From positions 1 through 43,563 of the forward strand of contig MFBZ01000027.1 of NCBI GenBank assembly GCA_001776545.1: a stretch of 43,563 bases of DNA, written 5' to 3'. The translations under genes were made by a program, and so were the position numbers. This document shows positions 1 through 8,961 of this stretch, in pieces; position 1 is the stretch's first letter, and every line of letters begins with the position of its first letter. The notes beneath the pieces are model-generated. The model made no database searches. It was not told the origin of the DNA and saw only the letters and a list, made by a program, of their open reading frames with translations. Source of the DNA: Candidatus Curtissbacteria bacterium RIFCSPLOWO2_12_FULL_41_16. Lineage in GTDB: Bacteria; Patescibacteriota; Microgenomatia; Curtissbacterales; GWA2-41-24.

Positions 1-358
1 CATGAATGAGTTGAATTTTTTCTTTTTTGATAATTCTGATTGCCCAGATTAACTCAGACAGAAGAAAGGGAAATATTTGTAATACCAACAATTTGTTTTT
101 GTTCAGTCTCGGCAAAATACCTCCCCCATAACATAATTTTTGGAGCTTAGCTGGCCAAAAGTATTGGAAACGGTAAATTTTTAAGTTATTATTTATTTCA
201 TATTTTTTTGCTCCTTCATAATGGGGGGCTAAAATATAAATATCGAAATCCTTTGCCAGTCTGCTCTCAAGTTCAAAAACAAATGGTGGAGTAATATCTT
301 TTTTCCATCGGGGAAAAGTTGAAGTTAAGACTAAAACCCTTTTTTTATTAGTACGCAT
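1..358 (-). CDS. Glycosyltransferase family 4 (partial, N-terminus only, runs off window)
   Basis: Reverse-strand translation MRTNKKRVLVLTSTFPRWKKDITPPFVFELESRLAKDFDIYILAPHYEGAKKYE..., typical GT4 N-terminus; open to window edge. Confidence 0.75.
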   Translation of the reverse strand, partial: MRTNKKRVLVLTSTFPRWKKDITPPFVFELESRLAKDFDIYILAPHYEGAKKYEINNNLKIYRFQYFWPAKLQKLCYGGGILPRLNKNKLLVLQIFPFLLSELIWAIRIIKKEKIQLIH

Positions 359-368
359 CCTTGATCAT

Positions 369-2372
369 TTAATGGAATCTTTCTAGAATATGATGTTTAG
401 GAATAGAATTTATTATTTCTATAATTTTAGTGAAATTAATTCCGTTTGTGTTACAGTACCACATGAGAGAATCATATCGCGGTTTATTTTCCTCTTCCAC
501 CAACTTTAAAGCTTCTTTTCTACTAATCAAACCCTCTCTTATCTGGTTACTTCTGAATGTGTCATTTTCAGTAAAACCTGCTACAAGATAATAGATATAA
601 TTATAAAAAGCCGCCGTTCCATCCCCGATTCGCCAGCTGGTAGTTGTGTCGCAAGAGAACTCCCAATTGTAGTCAGAAATAAGCGTTTCAGTTACTTTCT
701 TTTCATCCCATTTTATATATTGATAGAGATAGACATAGTCATGAGGAATAAAATAGGATGATGCGTAGGCGTACGTCGTGTCTAGCAAGGAAGAATTCAG
801 GTAGCCAGGATTTGAAAGGTATTGTTTCAAATAATAGAAAGCCAGTTTGGTTTTATTAAGTAAACCTAAATTATAAGCATGTTTTATATTAAATTTCGGT
901 GGTATGCCACAAAAGCCGGACTTAAAATCCGTCTTCTCAAAAGGATTTTCTGAATAGATAATAAGATCAATTCCCAGCTGTTTGCGTAACTTATTGGCAT
1001 AATAAAAGTATTGTTTGTCACCAGCCATGAAAAGAAGAACCATTCCCAGGTCGGGTTTTTTTAACCATGCCAAAACATTTTTTCTAATATTTTCTCTTTT
1101 TTGACGAATATCAGCAGAGATTATTATATGTTCAACTCCTAATTTGCCGCACATTCTTGCTTGGTTTCTTCTGCCCAAATCGGTAAGCATTCCCCAATCA
1201 TAAGAATAAGCAACTGGGTTCATTTTAAGAATATTCTTGACATAATGCAGGGCATAACTACTGTCACGCCCGCCGGAAAAAGCTACAATACAATCAGGCT
1301 CTCCATTTTTGCTTCTATAGGGCGCAACAGCTTTTCTTAAAGCAGCTTCACCTTTAATTTTGATGTTTTGATAATTCTTGCAATAGTTACATACACCATT
1401 TTTATCAAACTCAATAAAAGGCATAGTTTCCGGCAGAATACATTTAGCGCAGCGTTTTAAAGACCTTATTGCCCTTAAAGTTTCATAAGATATTTCAACC
1501 ATTTTTCTAGAAGCTTGAGTTTTTCTATAAAGTGCAGTTCTCTGGAAAGATTTTGGCGAAAAGTCAATAATTTTAAAATTTGCCAGACCAATCTCTTCTT
1601 GAAATCTAAAGCCCCCCTTTTTGTTAAAAGAAAATTTCTCTATTGCCAAATCACTAATATCAATTAAATATCCTTCCTCTGGTAAAACCTGTGATATTTT
1701 AAAACTAGAATCTAAACCTGTTTTCTTCAAAAGGGTTTCTAATATGTATCTCTCCGAAGCAAAAATAAAAATTCTATTATCTTTATTGTGATAAATGTAT
1801 AGAGAGCCTGTATTTGTTGCTAATAATAAATAATTAATATCATTAAAAAGTAGACCAATCGATGCTGAACCCTCAATTTGTTTAAAAGTTTTTCTAACAG
1901 CTTCCGGAAGAGATTGAGCTTTATTTAAAAAAAATCTGACTAGACTTAAAATTACTTCAGTATCAACCTCATAATTTCTTGTTAACTTGTGAAAATCTTT
2001 CCAAAGTTTTTCGTCGTTGACAATAATTCCGTTATGTATTCCTACAATGCCGTCTTTGACCACCGGTTGATTGTTTTTATTATTCTCCAAAGTACCATTT
2101 GTTACCAATCTTGCATGTCCGAGAATTGTCAGAGGGTAAGTTAAACTACTACCGAATATTTTTTTATATTTTTTATCATGAATTAAAAAAGATGCCGGTT
2201 CTGGTTTTTTGTAAACTTTAATTGATTCTTTCTCTTTTTCCAAAAAAGCGATTCCTGCTGACTCTTTACCCCTTGATTCAGACAATTTAAATAAATTATC
2301 TAGTGTTAGCTTTAGCGAAGAAGTGGAAAAATTCGAATTTTTTCCAACTGTTACCCCAAAAATTCCGCACAT
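369..2372 (-). CDS. Class II glutamine amidotransferase (Ntn) fused to N-acetyl sugar amidotransferase (WbpG/PseA-like PP-loop)
   Basis: N-term MCGIFGV with Cys2 nucleophile and HNGI/GHARLVTNG motifs; C-term CAKCILPETMPFIEFDKNGVCNYC zinc knuckle plus PP-loop FSGGRDSSYALH. Confidence 0.85.
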   Translation of the reverse strand: MCGIFGVTVGKNSNFSTSSLKLTLDNLFKLSESRGKESAGIAFLEKEKESIKVYKKPEPASFLIHDKKYKKIFGSSLTYPLTILGHARLVTNGTLENNKNNQPVVKDGIVGIHNGIIVNDEKLWKDFHKLTRNYEVDTEVILSLVRFFLNKAQSLPEAVRKTFKQIEGSASIGLLFNDINYLLLATNTGSLYIYHNKDNRIFIFASERYILETLLKKTGLDSSFKISQVLPEEGYLIDISDLAIEKFSFNKKGGFRFQEEIGLANFKIIDFSPKSFQRTALYRKTQASRKMVEISYETLRAIRSLKRCAKCILPETMPFIEFDKNGVCNYCKNYQNIKIKGEAALRKAVAPYRSKNGEPDCIVAFSGGRDSSYALHYVKNILKMNPVAYSYDWGMLTDLGRRNQARMCGKLGVEHIIISADIRQKRENIRKNVLAWLKKPDLGMVLLFMAGDKQYFYYANKLRKQLGIDLIIYSENPFEKTDFKSGFCGIPPKFNIKHAYNLGLLNKTKLAFYYLKQYLSNPGYLNSSLLDTTYAYASSYFIPHDYVYLYQYIKWDEKKVTETLISDYNWEFSCDTTTSWRIGDGTAAFYNYIYYLVAGFTENDTFRSNQIREGLISRKEALKLVEEENKPRYDSLMWYCNTNGINFTKIIEIINSIPKHHILERFH

Positions 2373-2379
2373 ATTCTAA

Positions 2380-3108
2380 TTATTCTTTTTTTAAGATAAA
2401 TGCCACATCTGGAACTAAGACTTCTCTTAAAAGGGGAATCTTTGTTAAAAAATGAAGCCTGAAATGTGTATCTTTTGTTGTTATGACTTTAAATTTACTT
2501 TCTGAAATCATCCGCAAGGTTTTCGAAAATGTTGTTTTATAAAGATTTTCATCAGCAAATGAATTTCCACAAATTTTATTTCTGAAAATCATTCTGCGGA
2601 GAAATTTCGCTGACTCGAAAGGCAGTAAATGAAAAGGCGCGAGATGATGACCAGCTTTCAAGTTAAACCACATAGGAACTAGAATATAAGAATAACCACC
2701 TTTTTTTGTAACTCTAAACATTTCATTTAATGATTGCTGCTGTTTCTCTGTTGGTATGTGTTCTAGTACTCCTCTACAAATCACTAAATCAAATTCATTA
2801 TTACCAAAGGGGATCTTATCCGCCACTCCCATATACGTATTCTTCCAGATGTATTTGCCAGGATTAGGATCTAAATTGATCGCATCACAACTTCTTTTTT
2901 GGGCAAGAACTTGGCAGAATTCTCCTCTTGCGCCACCAACGTCTAGAACCTTTTTGCCGTAAAGAGGAAAAAAATTCTCGACTTCTGATATCAAAACTTT
3001 TGCAAAGTATTCTCTCATTGTTGCATAATTATTTCCCTTAAAACGATAAAAAAAGAAAAATGCTAAATTTAGATAATGGCCGAATAAATTTAATTTTGAA
3101 TCTTTCAT
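2380..3108 (-). CDS. Class I SAM-dependent methyltransferase (Methyltransf_11-like)
   Basis: VLDVGGARGEFCQVL (motif I), FDLVICRGVLEHIP (motif II). Confidence 0.85.
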   Translation of the reverse strand: MKDSKLNLFGHYLNLAFFFFYRFKGNNYATMREYFAKVLISEVENFFPLYGKKVLDVGGARGEFCQVLAQKRSCDAINLDPNPGKYIWKNTYMGVADKIPFGNNEFDLVICRGVLEHIPTEKQQQSLNEMFRVTKKGGYSYILVPMWFNLKAGHHLAPFHLLPFESAKFLRRMIFRNKICGNSFADENLYKTTFSKTLRMISESKFKVITTKDTHFRLHFLTKIPLLREVLVPDVAFILKKE

Positions 3109-3465
3109 AATTTTTTACCTTTGCTATTTTTTAAAATCTTTTTGTATTGTTTATCAATTTTTATTGCCATTTTTATAAATTTATTGTTTCTGAAAAATTC
3201 ATCAATTATTAAAGTGTCTTTAGACAGACATTTGCCATTGATTCCTTTCCGTGCCTCCTTTATATTAATGTTCCACTTGGAATTTGCGGCTTCTCGGAGT
3301 TTTGCAAAGTCAATTTTTTTAGCATCACACAAAATTTTAAGCTCCTCGGCTTAGTCTTTCCAGCTGCTCTCGGTCAATATCTACCCCAAAAACGTCATTT
3401 CGCTTTTTGGCAATTTCCCGGTATATTTCGTAACCTAATTCGCCCAACCCGATAATTGTTATCAT
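3105..3465 (-). pseudogene. Remnant of UDP-glucose/UDP-ManNAc-type dehydrogenase (N-terminal Rossmann fragment plus out-of-frame C-terminal fragment)
   Basis: Fragment 1 (3465-3337): MITIIGLGELGYEIYREIAKKRNDVFGVDIDREQLERLSRGA*. Fragment 2, other frame: AEELKILCDAKKIDFAKLREAANSKWNINIKEARKGINGKCLSKDT, resembling the GGxCxPKDT region. Central part missing. Confidence 0.65.
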
Positions 3466-4439
3466 TTCCTTTTATTCTCGTAGTTCTGTTTTTTGAGAAG
3501 ATAAAGCATTTCTTCTTGATTTAGGCGGATCTTTCTTTGCATATCTGCCACTAAGGCCAAAAACATTACCAATACACCAATAATTATTAATGCAATTCCA
3601 ACATCAATTAGGGATTTAAATGGTGAAGTTTTTCCTAAAATAACAAATCTTATAAACATGAAGATGTTAATGAAAAAACCCGTTAGAGCAATAATAACAG
3701 CAGGTACCCCAAAAAACTTAAGCGGCTGGATATCTCGTATCGCCCTGGTGATGATTCCCAGAGAATTTTTACCGTAAGCAAAAAGTGAGCCTGAAATTCT
3801 GGAATTCCTCCCTTTCTTATAAGTAACGGATATGGGCCTTTCTTTAATTATTGCCCCCACTTCCGCTAGATTCAAAAATACTTCTTGAGTATAAGTAAAT
3901 TCGCCGAAGAGGTTTAACCTCAATGCGGCTTCCCGGCTGTAAGCTCGGAATCCGCATTGGGTATCGGTAAATTTACTATTTGTCAAATTGTTGATAATCA
4001 AAGTAAATATTTTATTCCCCAAAAATCTTATAAAGGGCATATTTTTTATTCTTACCTTGTGAAGAAACCTGGAACCCGTGACCATACCCGCTTCATCCTT
4101 TAGGACAGGTTCTACAAGTCGAACCATTTCCCCTGAATCGAATTGGCCGTCGCCGTCAAGATTAACGATAACATCAGCTGCCAGCTCCAGGCATTTTTCC
4201 ATGCCGTCTTTAAAAGTCGCACCGAGCCCCTTGTTTTGTCTATGTATCAAAAGATGGTTGGCACTTGCCTTTTTGGCTATTACCAGGGAGTTATCGGTTG
4301 AACCGTCGTCGATGACTAAAGTTTCTATTTTGGCAATTCCAGCGATTTTTTTGGGGATTGATCTTAAAACCTTAAAAAGAGTCTTTTCTTCATTATAACA
4401 GGGGATCATCACCACCAATTTCTTCCCGGCTTTATTCAT
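3462..4439 (-). CDS. Glycosyltransferase family 2 with C-terminal transmembrane region (DPM1-like)
   Basis: VVMIPCYNEEKTLFKVLRSIP, VIDDGSTDNS, NLDGDGQF; two hydrophobic C-terminal segments. Confidence 0.9.
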   Translation of the reverse strand: MNKAGKKLVVMIPCYNEEKTLFKVLRSIPKKIAGIAKIETLVIDDGSTDNSLVIAKKASANHLLIHRQNKGLGATFKDGMEKCLELAADVIVNLDGDGQFDSGEMVRLVEPVLKDEAGMVTGSRFLHKVRIKNMPFIRFLGNKIFTLIINNLTNSKFTDTQCGFRAYSREAALRLNLFGEFTYTQEVFLNLAEVGAIIKERPISVTYKKGRNSRISGSLFAYGKNSLGIITRAIRDIQPLKFFGVPAVIIALTGFFINIFMFIRFVILGKTSPFKSLIDVGIALIIIGVLVMFLALVADMQRKIRLNQEEMLYLLKKQNYENKRK

Positions 4440-4524
4440 TGTTTGTTGAAAACAAGTTTATAAGAAAACATGTGCTCTTGACAAGCAGTTCTTGGATAGT
4501 TTAACTTTAAAGAAGAGCCTAGAA

Positions 4525-5157
4525 GTGAATAAAATACGTTTAGCCTTATTATTGGGGGGATTAATTTTAGTATCTGCTCCGCAGGCGGTTTTAGCTTACG
4601 GCGGAGACCCCAAAGACGCTCCCACCTGTGGTTCGGAGAAGCCCGGCCAACCCTGGCTTTTTATTCCTACTTCTATTGGATCAACCTACGTTGATATTTC
4701 TTGGAGCGGTGCGGACCGTGCCACTTCCTGGACAATTGCTTACGGGATAGCCTCGGGCAGATACATTTGGGGTGTGCCAGACTATGGCAATGGCAGCCAT
4801 CGCGGATTAAGAATCGGCAATTTACCGCCAGGCACTTACTATTTCGTCGTCAGGGCCAATAACGGATGCATGCCAGGGCCTTTTTCCAACGAGCAGGTAG
4901 CCGCCGTCGGTGGAGGTGGTGTTTTAGTAACTTACCCGTCAGCAACCCTTGGTTTGGAAACCCGTAATATGCCTATCTCATCCGGGCAAACTCAAGTCCC
5001 GCAAACCCAACAAGAATTTACGACTCCGACTCCACTTGCCTCGCCTTCGATTAACAGATCAACCGGCCAGCCGCCTAAGCCATCCCAGACGCCGATTAAA
5101 TCGTCAAAGCCGAACATTTTCCAGAAAATCATCAGTTTTATCAAGGGCTTATTCTAA
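4525..5157 (+). CDS. Exported protein with fibronectin type III-like domain and Pro/Ser/Thr-rich linker
   Basis: GTG start, signal-like NKIRLALLLGGLILVSAPQAVLA; YVDISWSGADRATSWTIAYG...LPPGTYYFVVRANNGC. Confidence 0.65.
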   Translation: MNKIRLALLLGGLILVSAPQAVLAYGGDPKDAPTCGSEKPGQPWLFIPTSIGSTYVDISWSGADRATSWTIAYGIASGRYIWGVPDYGNGSHRGLRIGNLPPGTYYFVVRANNGCMPGPFSNEQVAAVGGGGVLVTYPSATLGLETRNMPISSGQTQVPQTQQEFTTPTPLASPSINRSTGQPPKPSQTPIKSSKPNIFQKIISFIKGLF

Positions 5158-5236
5158 AGTAAAAAGAACTTCAGCGGTTTTCCCCGCGCCACTTGCCGGA
5201 ATTCGAGTCCACCTAAGAGTCTGTTAAAATAAAACA

Positions 5237-5857
5237 GTGAGGAAAAGATTACTAATAATTGTTGCTGTCGCAATTTTGCTTCTAATTGCTTCTATCATTT
5301 GGGCAATAGTAGTTAGCTTCACAATAATTAAACCGACTACCGAGTCAATTAACCAAAAACTTGTCCAAAAAATGGCAAGCGTCGTTAGAATTCCTCAAGG
5401 CATACTTCCTCCGAGTTACGACATTGACCAGACGTCCTTTTTTTGGGAAATGGAAACCCTGGAAAAAGAAGTTACCGGTGTCAGATTTAAGTATCAGACA
5501 GGGTTTTTTAAAAATCAAAACAAGATAGAAGCAGTCCTGGAGATGCCCGAAAATGGCGATCCGGCCCTTTTCAATAAGGTCTTACCGGCCGTCATTGCCG
5601 ACGGGCAATCCCTGCGAGCTGCTCAGGATATCGAAAAGGCCGATCTTTCTGCCAATCAAATGGTCGGTTATCAACAAATAAGGCTGGCCGTCAAGCGTGA
5701 AACTAAACAGGCCACAAAAATTATCTGGGATTTTGACAAAACGTCGCTGGGTGAAGATCTTAATAGAGACTACGCAAAACTGGAAAGATATCCGACTTTC
5801 TTCTTCAAAATTCTCTATAGTCTACCCAATTTGATAGTTAGCTTCTTTTCAGGCTAG
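5237..5857 (+). CDS. Hypothetical membrane-anchored protein
   Basis: 206-aa ORF, N-terminal TM helix; GTG start 6 nt after TAAAAT. Confidence 0.6.
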   Translation: MRKRLLIIVAVAILLLIASIIWAIVVSFTIIKPTTESINQKLVQKMASVVRIPQGILPPSYDIDQTSFFWEMETLEKEVTGVRFKYQTGFFKNQNKIEAVLEMPENGDPALFNKVLPAVIADGQSLRAAQDIEKADLSANQMVGYQQIRLAVKRETKQATKIIWDFDKTSLGEDLNRDYAKLERYPTFFFKILYSLPNLIVSFFSG

Positions 5858-5935
5858 AGTCAACGGTTAGAAAAAACCCCATCAACATAAAAACTCTGTC
5901 GCTGGAGTTTTCTCTATATTTATCTTTTAAACCTA

Positions 5936-6076
5936 TTATCCGCCAATCTTGAACATGGTCGTACCGCAAACTGGACATTTTCCCTTCATCGCCGGCTTGC
6001 CATTCTTCATGGTTACTTTTTGAGCATTGGGATCGTCTCTTTTTGCGCGGCACTTGACACAATACATTTGAGCCAT
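5936..6076 (-). CDS. DUF5679-like small zinc-ribbon protein (46 aa; below ORF-track cutoff)
   Basis: MAQMYCVKCRAKRDDPNAQKVTMKNGKPAMKGKCPVCGTTMFKIGG*, two CxxC pairs, preceded by GGAGGTGAT Shine-Dalgarno. Confidence 0.85.
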   Translation of the reverse strand: MAQMYCVKCRAKRDDPNAQKVTMKNGKPAMKGKCPVCGTTMFKIGG

Positions 6077-6221
6077 TCTTTAATCACCTCCTTCAGACAG
6101 AAAATTCTGTGAATCTTTCCTGAGCCTATCGAATGATCATCTCGAGGCTACCTAGCCTCGACTAGCCTCAAACATAGCACAGGCCTCAAACTAAAGTCAA
6201 CCCTTGTAGGCTCTGGGGTCT

Positions 6222-6497
6222 TTAACGGGACAGCGTCAGGCCGAGAATAATTTGAGCGGTAATAATAATTGCGGCAGTCAGAACAATTTTGACAAGATCA
6301 TTCTTTACATAACTCAAATTATCTGTTTTCTCAATATAATCAACGTAAGAAGTACGCCTTTTGCCGGAATCGGAAATTTCCCGCTTGCCTTCTGATTGGA
6401 AATTCCCCCCCGGGCCAGTCAAACTAATCCGGTCTTGACTTATACTGTAGCGACGCGCGAGAGACGCCAATTTCTCCCTTTTTGTTTTAAATGGCAT
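6222..6497 (-). CDS. Hypothetical protein with C-terminal TM helix
   Basis: 91-aa ORF, hydrophobic C-terminus KIVLTAAIIITAQIILGLTL. Confidence 0.45.
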   Translation of the reverse strand: MPFKTKREKLASLARRYSISQDRISLTGPGGNFQSEGKREISDSGKRRTSYVDYIEKTDNLSYVKNDLVKIVLTAAIIITAQIILGLTLSR

Positions 6498-6654
6498 AAT
6501 TCTTTAAAATAATATTAGCACAGCTAGATAAAATTCAAAATGAGTGTGAGATTTATCGCTATACTTCTTGTGGGTTGACAAGTTTAAACTAGCATGTTAA
6601 AAAGTGGGTACTTGATTTATCCAAATCGAGTTTGACTCGATCTAAAGTTTAAAT

Positions 6655-7119
6655 GTGGAAGCAAAAACCGCCGGTTATGTTCTAATAGGTCTTGTTTTTT
6701 GGCTTGCACTTTTAAGTTTTCATTTAGTAAGAACCTTAAAGCATTACCAAAAACTCACCAGAGGTTCTGCCGGTCAAAGTCTCAATCAAATCTTAGATCA
6801 AATTATCACAAAGCAAGACTTGGAAGCAAAACAAATATCGCAAATCCAAGCGGCAATTGAAAAACAAAAAGATGTCCAAAAAAGCAATTTCCAGAGATTT
6901 TCCTTTATGCGTTACAATCCTTTCGAGGATACAGGAGGAGATCAAAGCTTTGCGCTTGCTATTCTTGATGGCAAAAACAACGGAATCGTTATTTCTTCCC
7001 TGCATTCGAGAAATGGCACCAGAGTTTATGCCAAAGAGGTCACAGCTGCCGGGCCAACAACCCATCAATTTTCTAAGGAGGAAAAAGAGGTAGTCGAAAA
7101 AGCTGCCCGCCACGTCTGA
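6655..7119 (+). CDS. DUF4446 family protein
   Basis: N-terminal TM then FMRYNPFEDTGGDQSFALAILDGKNNGIVISSLHSRNGTRVYAKEV. Confidence 0.8.
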   Translation: MEAKTAGYVLIGLVFWLALLSFHLVRTLKHYQKLTRGSAGQSLNQILDQIITKQDLEAKQISQIQAAIEKQKDVQKSNFQRFSFMRYNPFEDTGGDQSFALAILDGKNNGIVISSLHSRNGTRVYAKEVTAAGPTTHQFSKEEKEVVEKAARHV

Positions 7120-7162
7120 CGCGGCCGTCCCGTACAGTCCGGCTCGGGATCAAACATTAAAC

Positions 7163-8311
7163 TTGCCAAATAAACTAAGCGTTTTTACAAACAAAAAGGT
7201 ACTGTTAATTCTTGTTGGTAGCATTATTTTATATCTGGCATCGGCAGGTGTTTCATATATGGTTTTCAATACTGTTCTTAAGGGTCCGGTTAATATCTCA
7301 ACACCATTCGGAAGTTTGACGGATGTTACTTCCGGTTTCGAGGAAGGCACCAAGGATAAAGCCTGTCCGCTAAATGGTGTTTTTTATACCAAAAACAGGC
7401 AGGAGCAATGGACTAAAAGAAGACCACTTGGTGTGATGATTGAAAATCATCAAGACGCCAGACCCCCACTCGGTCTGTCAAGGGCCGATGTTATTTATGA
7501 AGCGATCGCCGAAGGCGGCATTACTCGCTTTCTGGCAATTTATCTTTGTCAGGACACCGGAGATATCGCCCCTATCAGATCTGCCAGAACTTATTTTCTT
7601 GACTGGGTGGTCGAATACGATGCTGCCTATGCCCACGTCGGTGGAGCCAATACTCCCGGACCTGCCGATGCCCTTGGTCAAATAAGAGATTATGACATTC
7701 GCGACATGGACCAGTTCGGTTTGGGATTCCCCACATACTGGCGGGGTACGGACAAGCTTGCTCCCCATAATGTCCATTCAACAACCAAAAAGCTCTGGGA
7801 AGCTGCTGAAAAAAGAGGTTTTGGTTCCGAAGATGACAAGGGCCTGCGTTGGGACAAGAACTTTCAAGAGTGGAAATTTAAAGATGATGCTACACTTGAC
7901 ATAAGAGGTGAGGCCAAACCAATAGTTGTTCCGTTTTGGACACAAGCCCCGGATTATACCGTCACTTGGCAATACGATAAAAATGCCAATGTTTATAAAC
8001 GCTATCATGGCCAAACAGCCCAAATCGACCCCGTTACCAACGAACAATTATCTGCCAAAAGCATCATAGTCCAGTTCCAGGTCGAGACTAGCGCCAATGA
8101 CGGTTATCCGGACGGTCATCTTCTCTATAAAACAACAGGCTCCGGCAATGCCCTAATATTTATGGACGGTAAGGCCGTTCGCGGAACCTGGAGTAAAAAA
8201 GACAGAACCAAAAAGACAACCTTCTATGATAAAGAAGGCCAAGAAATCACGTTTAATCGAGGACAAGTTTGGATAGAAACTATTCCGGTTGGCAATACCG
8301 TAGAATACTGA
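7163..8311 (+). CDS. DUF3048 (YerB-like) domain protein
   Basis: RPLGVMIENHQDARPPLGLSRADVIYEAIAEGGITRFLAIYL...IRSARTYFLDWVVEYDAAYAHVGG. Confidence 0.88.
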   Translation: MPNKLSVFTNKKVLLILVGSIILYLASAGVSYMVFNTVLKGPVNISTPFGSLTDVTSGFEEGTKDKACPLNGVFYTKNRQEQWTKRRPLGVMIENHQDARPPLGLSRADVIYEAIAEGGITRFLAIYLCQDTGDIAPIRSARTYFLDWVVEYDAAYAHVGGANTPGPADALGQIRDYDIRDMDQFGLGFPTYWRGTDKLAPHNVHSTTKKLWEAAEKRGFGSEDDKGLRWDKNFQEWKFKDDATLDIRGEAKPIVVPFWTQAPDYTVTWQYDKNANVYKRYHGQTAQIDPVTNEQLSAKSIIVQFQVETSANDGYPDGHLLYKTTGSGNALIFMDGKAVRGTWSKKDRTKKTTFYDKEGQEITFNRGQVWIETIPVGNTVEY

Positions 8312-8351
8312 AGCCTGCCCCTGAACTAGAAGTGAGAAGCCCATATCAGCT

Positions 8352-8930
8352 ATGCTTATTGATCTTTTGATCTCTAAAGTTCGAGTCAAAGTTCTGGAGC
8401 TTTTTTTAGGCAACCCGGGTGAAATTTATCACGTTAGGGAAATCGTCAGGCGTGTAGACGAGGAAATCAATGCCGTCAGACGCGAGTTGGCAAGGTTAGA
8501 AAAAACCGGCTTTCTCTCCAGTGAGTGGCGGGCAAACAGGCGATTTTACGCAATCCGTCGCGACTTTGTTTTTTTCCCGGAATTATTGGCGATGATCAAC
8601 AAAAGTACCGGTCTTGGAGGGCAAATACTGGCAAATCGCGCGAAACTCGGCAAAATTAAATATGCCATACTCTCCGGTTCTTTTATCAGAGGTAAACCGT
8701 ATACCCAAAATGAAGTCGACCTTTTTATTGTCGGGACAATAATCCTGCCGGAGTTGGGTAGTCTCGTCAAAGAAGAGGAGGCAAGAAGAAACAGGGAAAT
8801 AAATTTTACGCCGATGACTGAAGAAGAATTTGCTTTTCGCAAAAACCGCCGCGACCCGTTCGTCATGGGTATTCTTTCCAAACCAAGAGTTATGCTCCTC
8901 GGTGACGAAGAAGAAATGGTTAAGTTATAA
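8352..8930 (+). CDS. Winged-helix transcriptional regulator with nucleotidyltransferase-like domain
   Basis: N-terminal wHTH (YHVREIVRRVDEEINAVRRELARLEKTGFL) then degenerate NTase-like GSFIRG...NEVDLFIVG. Confidence 0.65.
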   Translation: MLIDLLISKVRVKVLELFLGNPGEIYHVREIVRRVDEEINAVRRELARLEKTGFLSSEWRANRRFYAIRRDFVFFPELLAMINKSTGLGGQILANRAKLGKIKYAILSGSFIRGKPYTQNEVDLFIVGTIILPELGSLVKEEEARRNREINFTPMTEEEFAFRKNRRDPFVMGILSKPRVMLLGDEEEMVKL

Positions 8931-8961
8931 AATTTCCAGTCCTCTGATATAATTTTCATAA

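Noticed and set aside
5838-6062. 74-aa minus ORF in track
   Set aside because: Out of frame with the SD-preceded DUF5679-like gene that occupies the same DNA.
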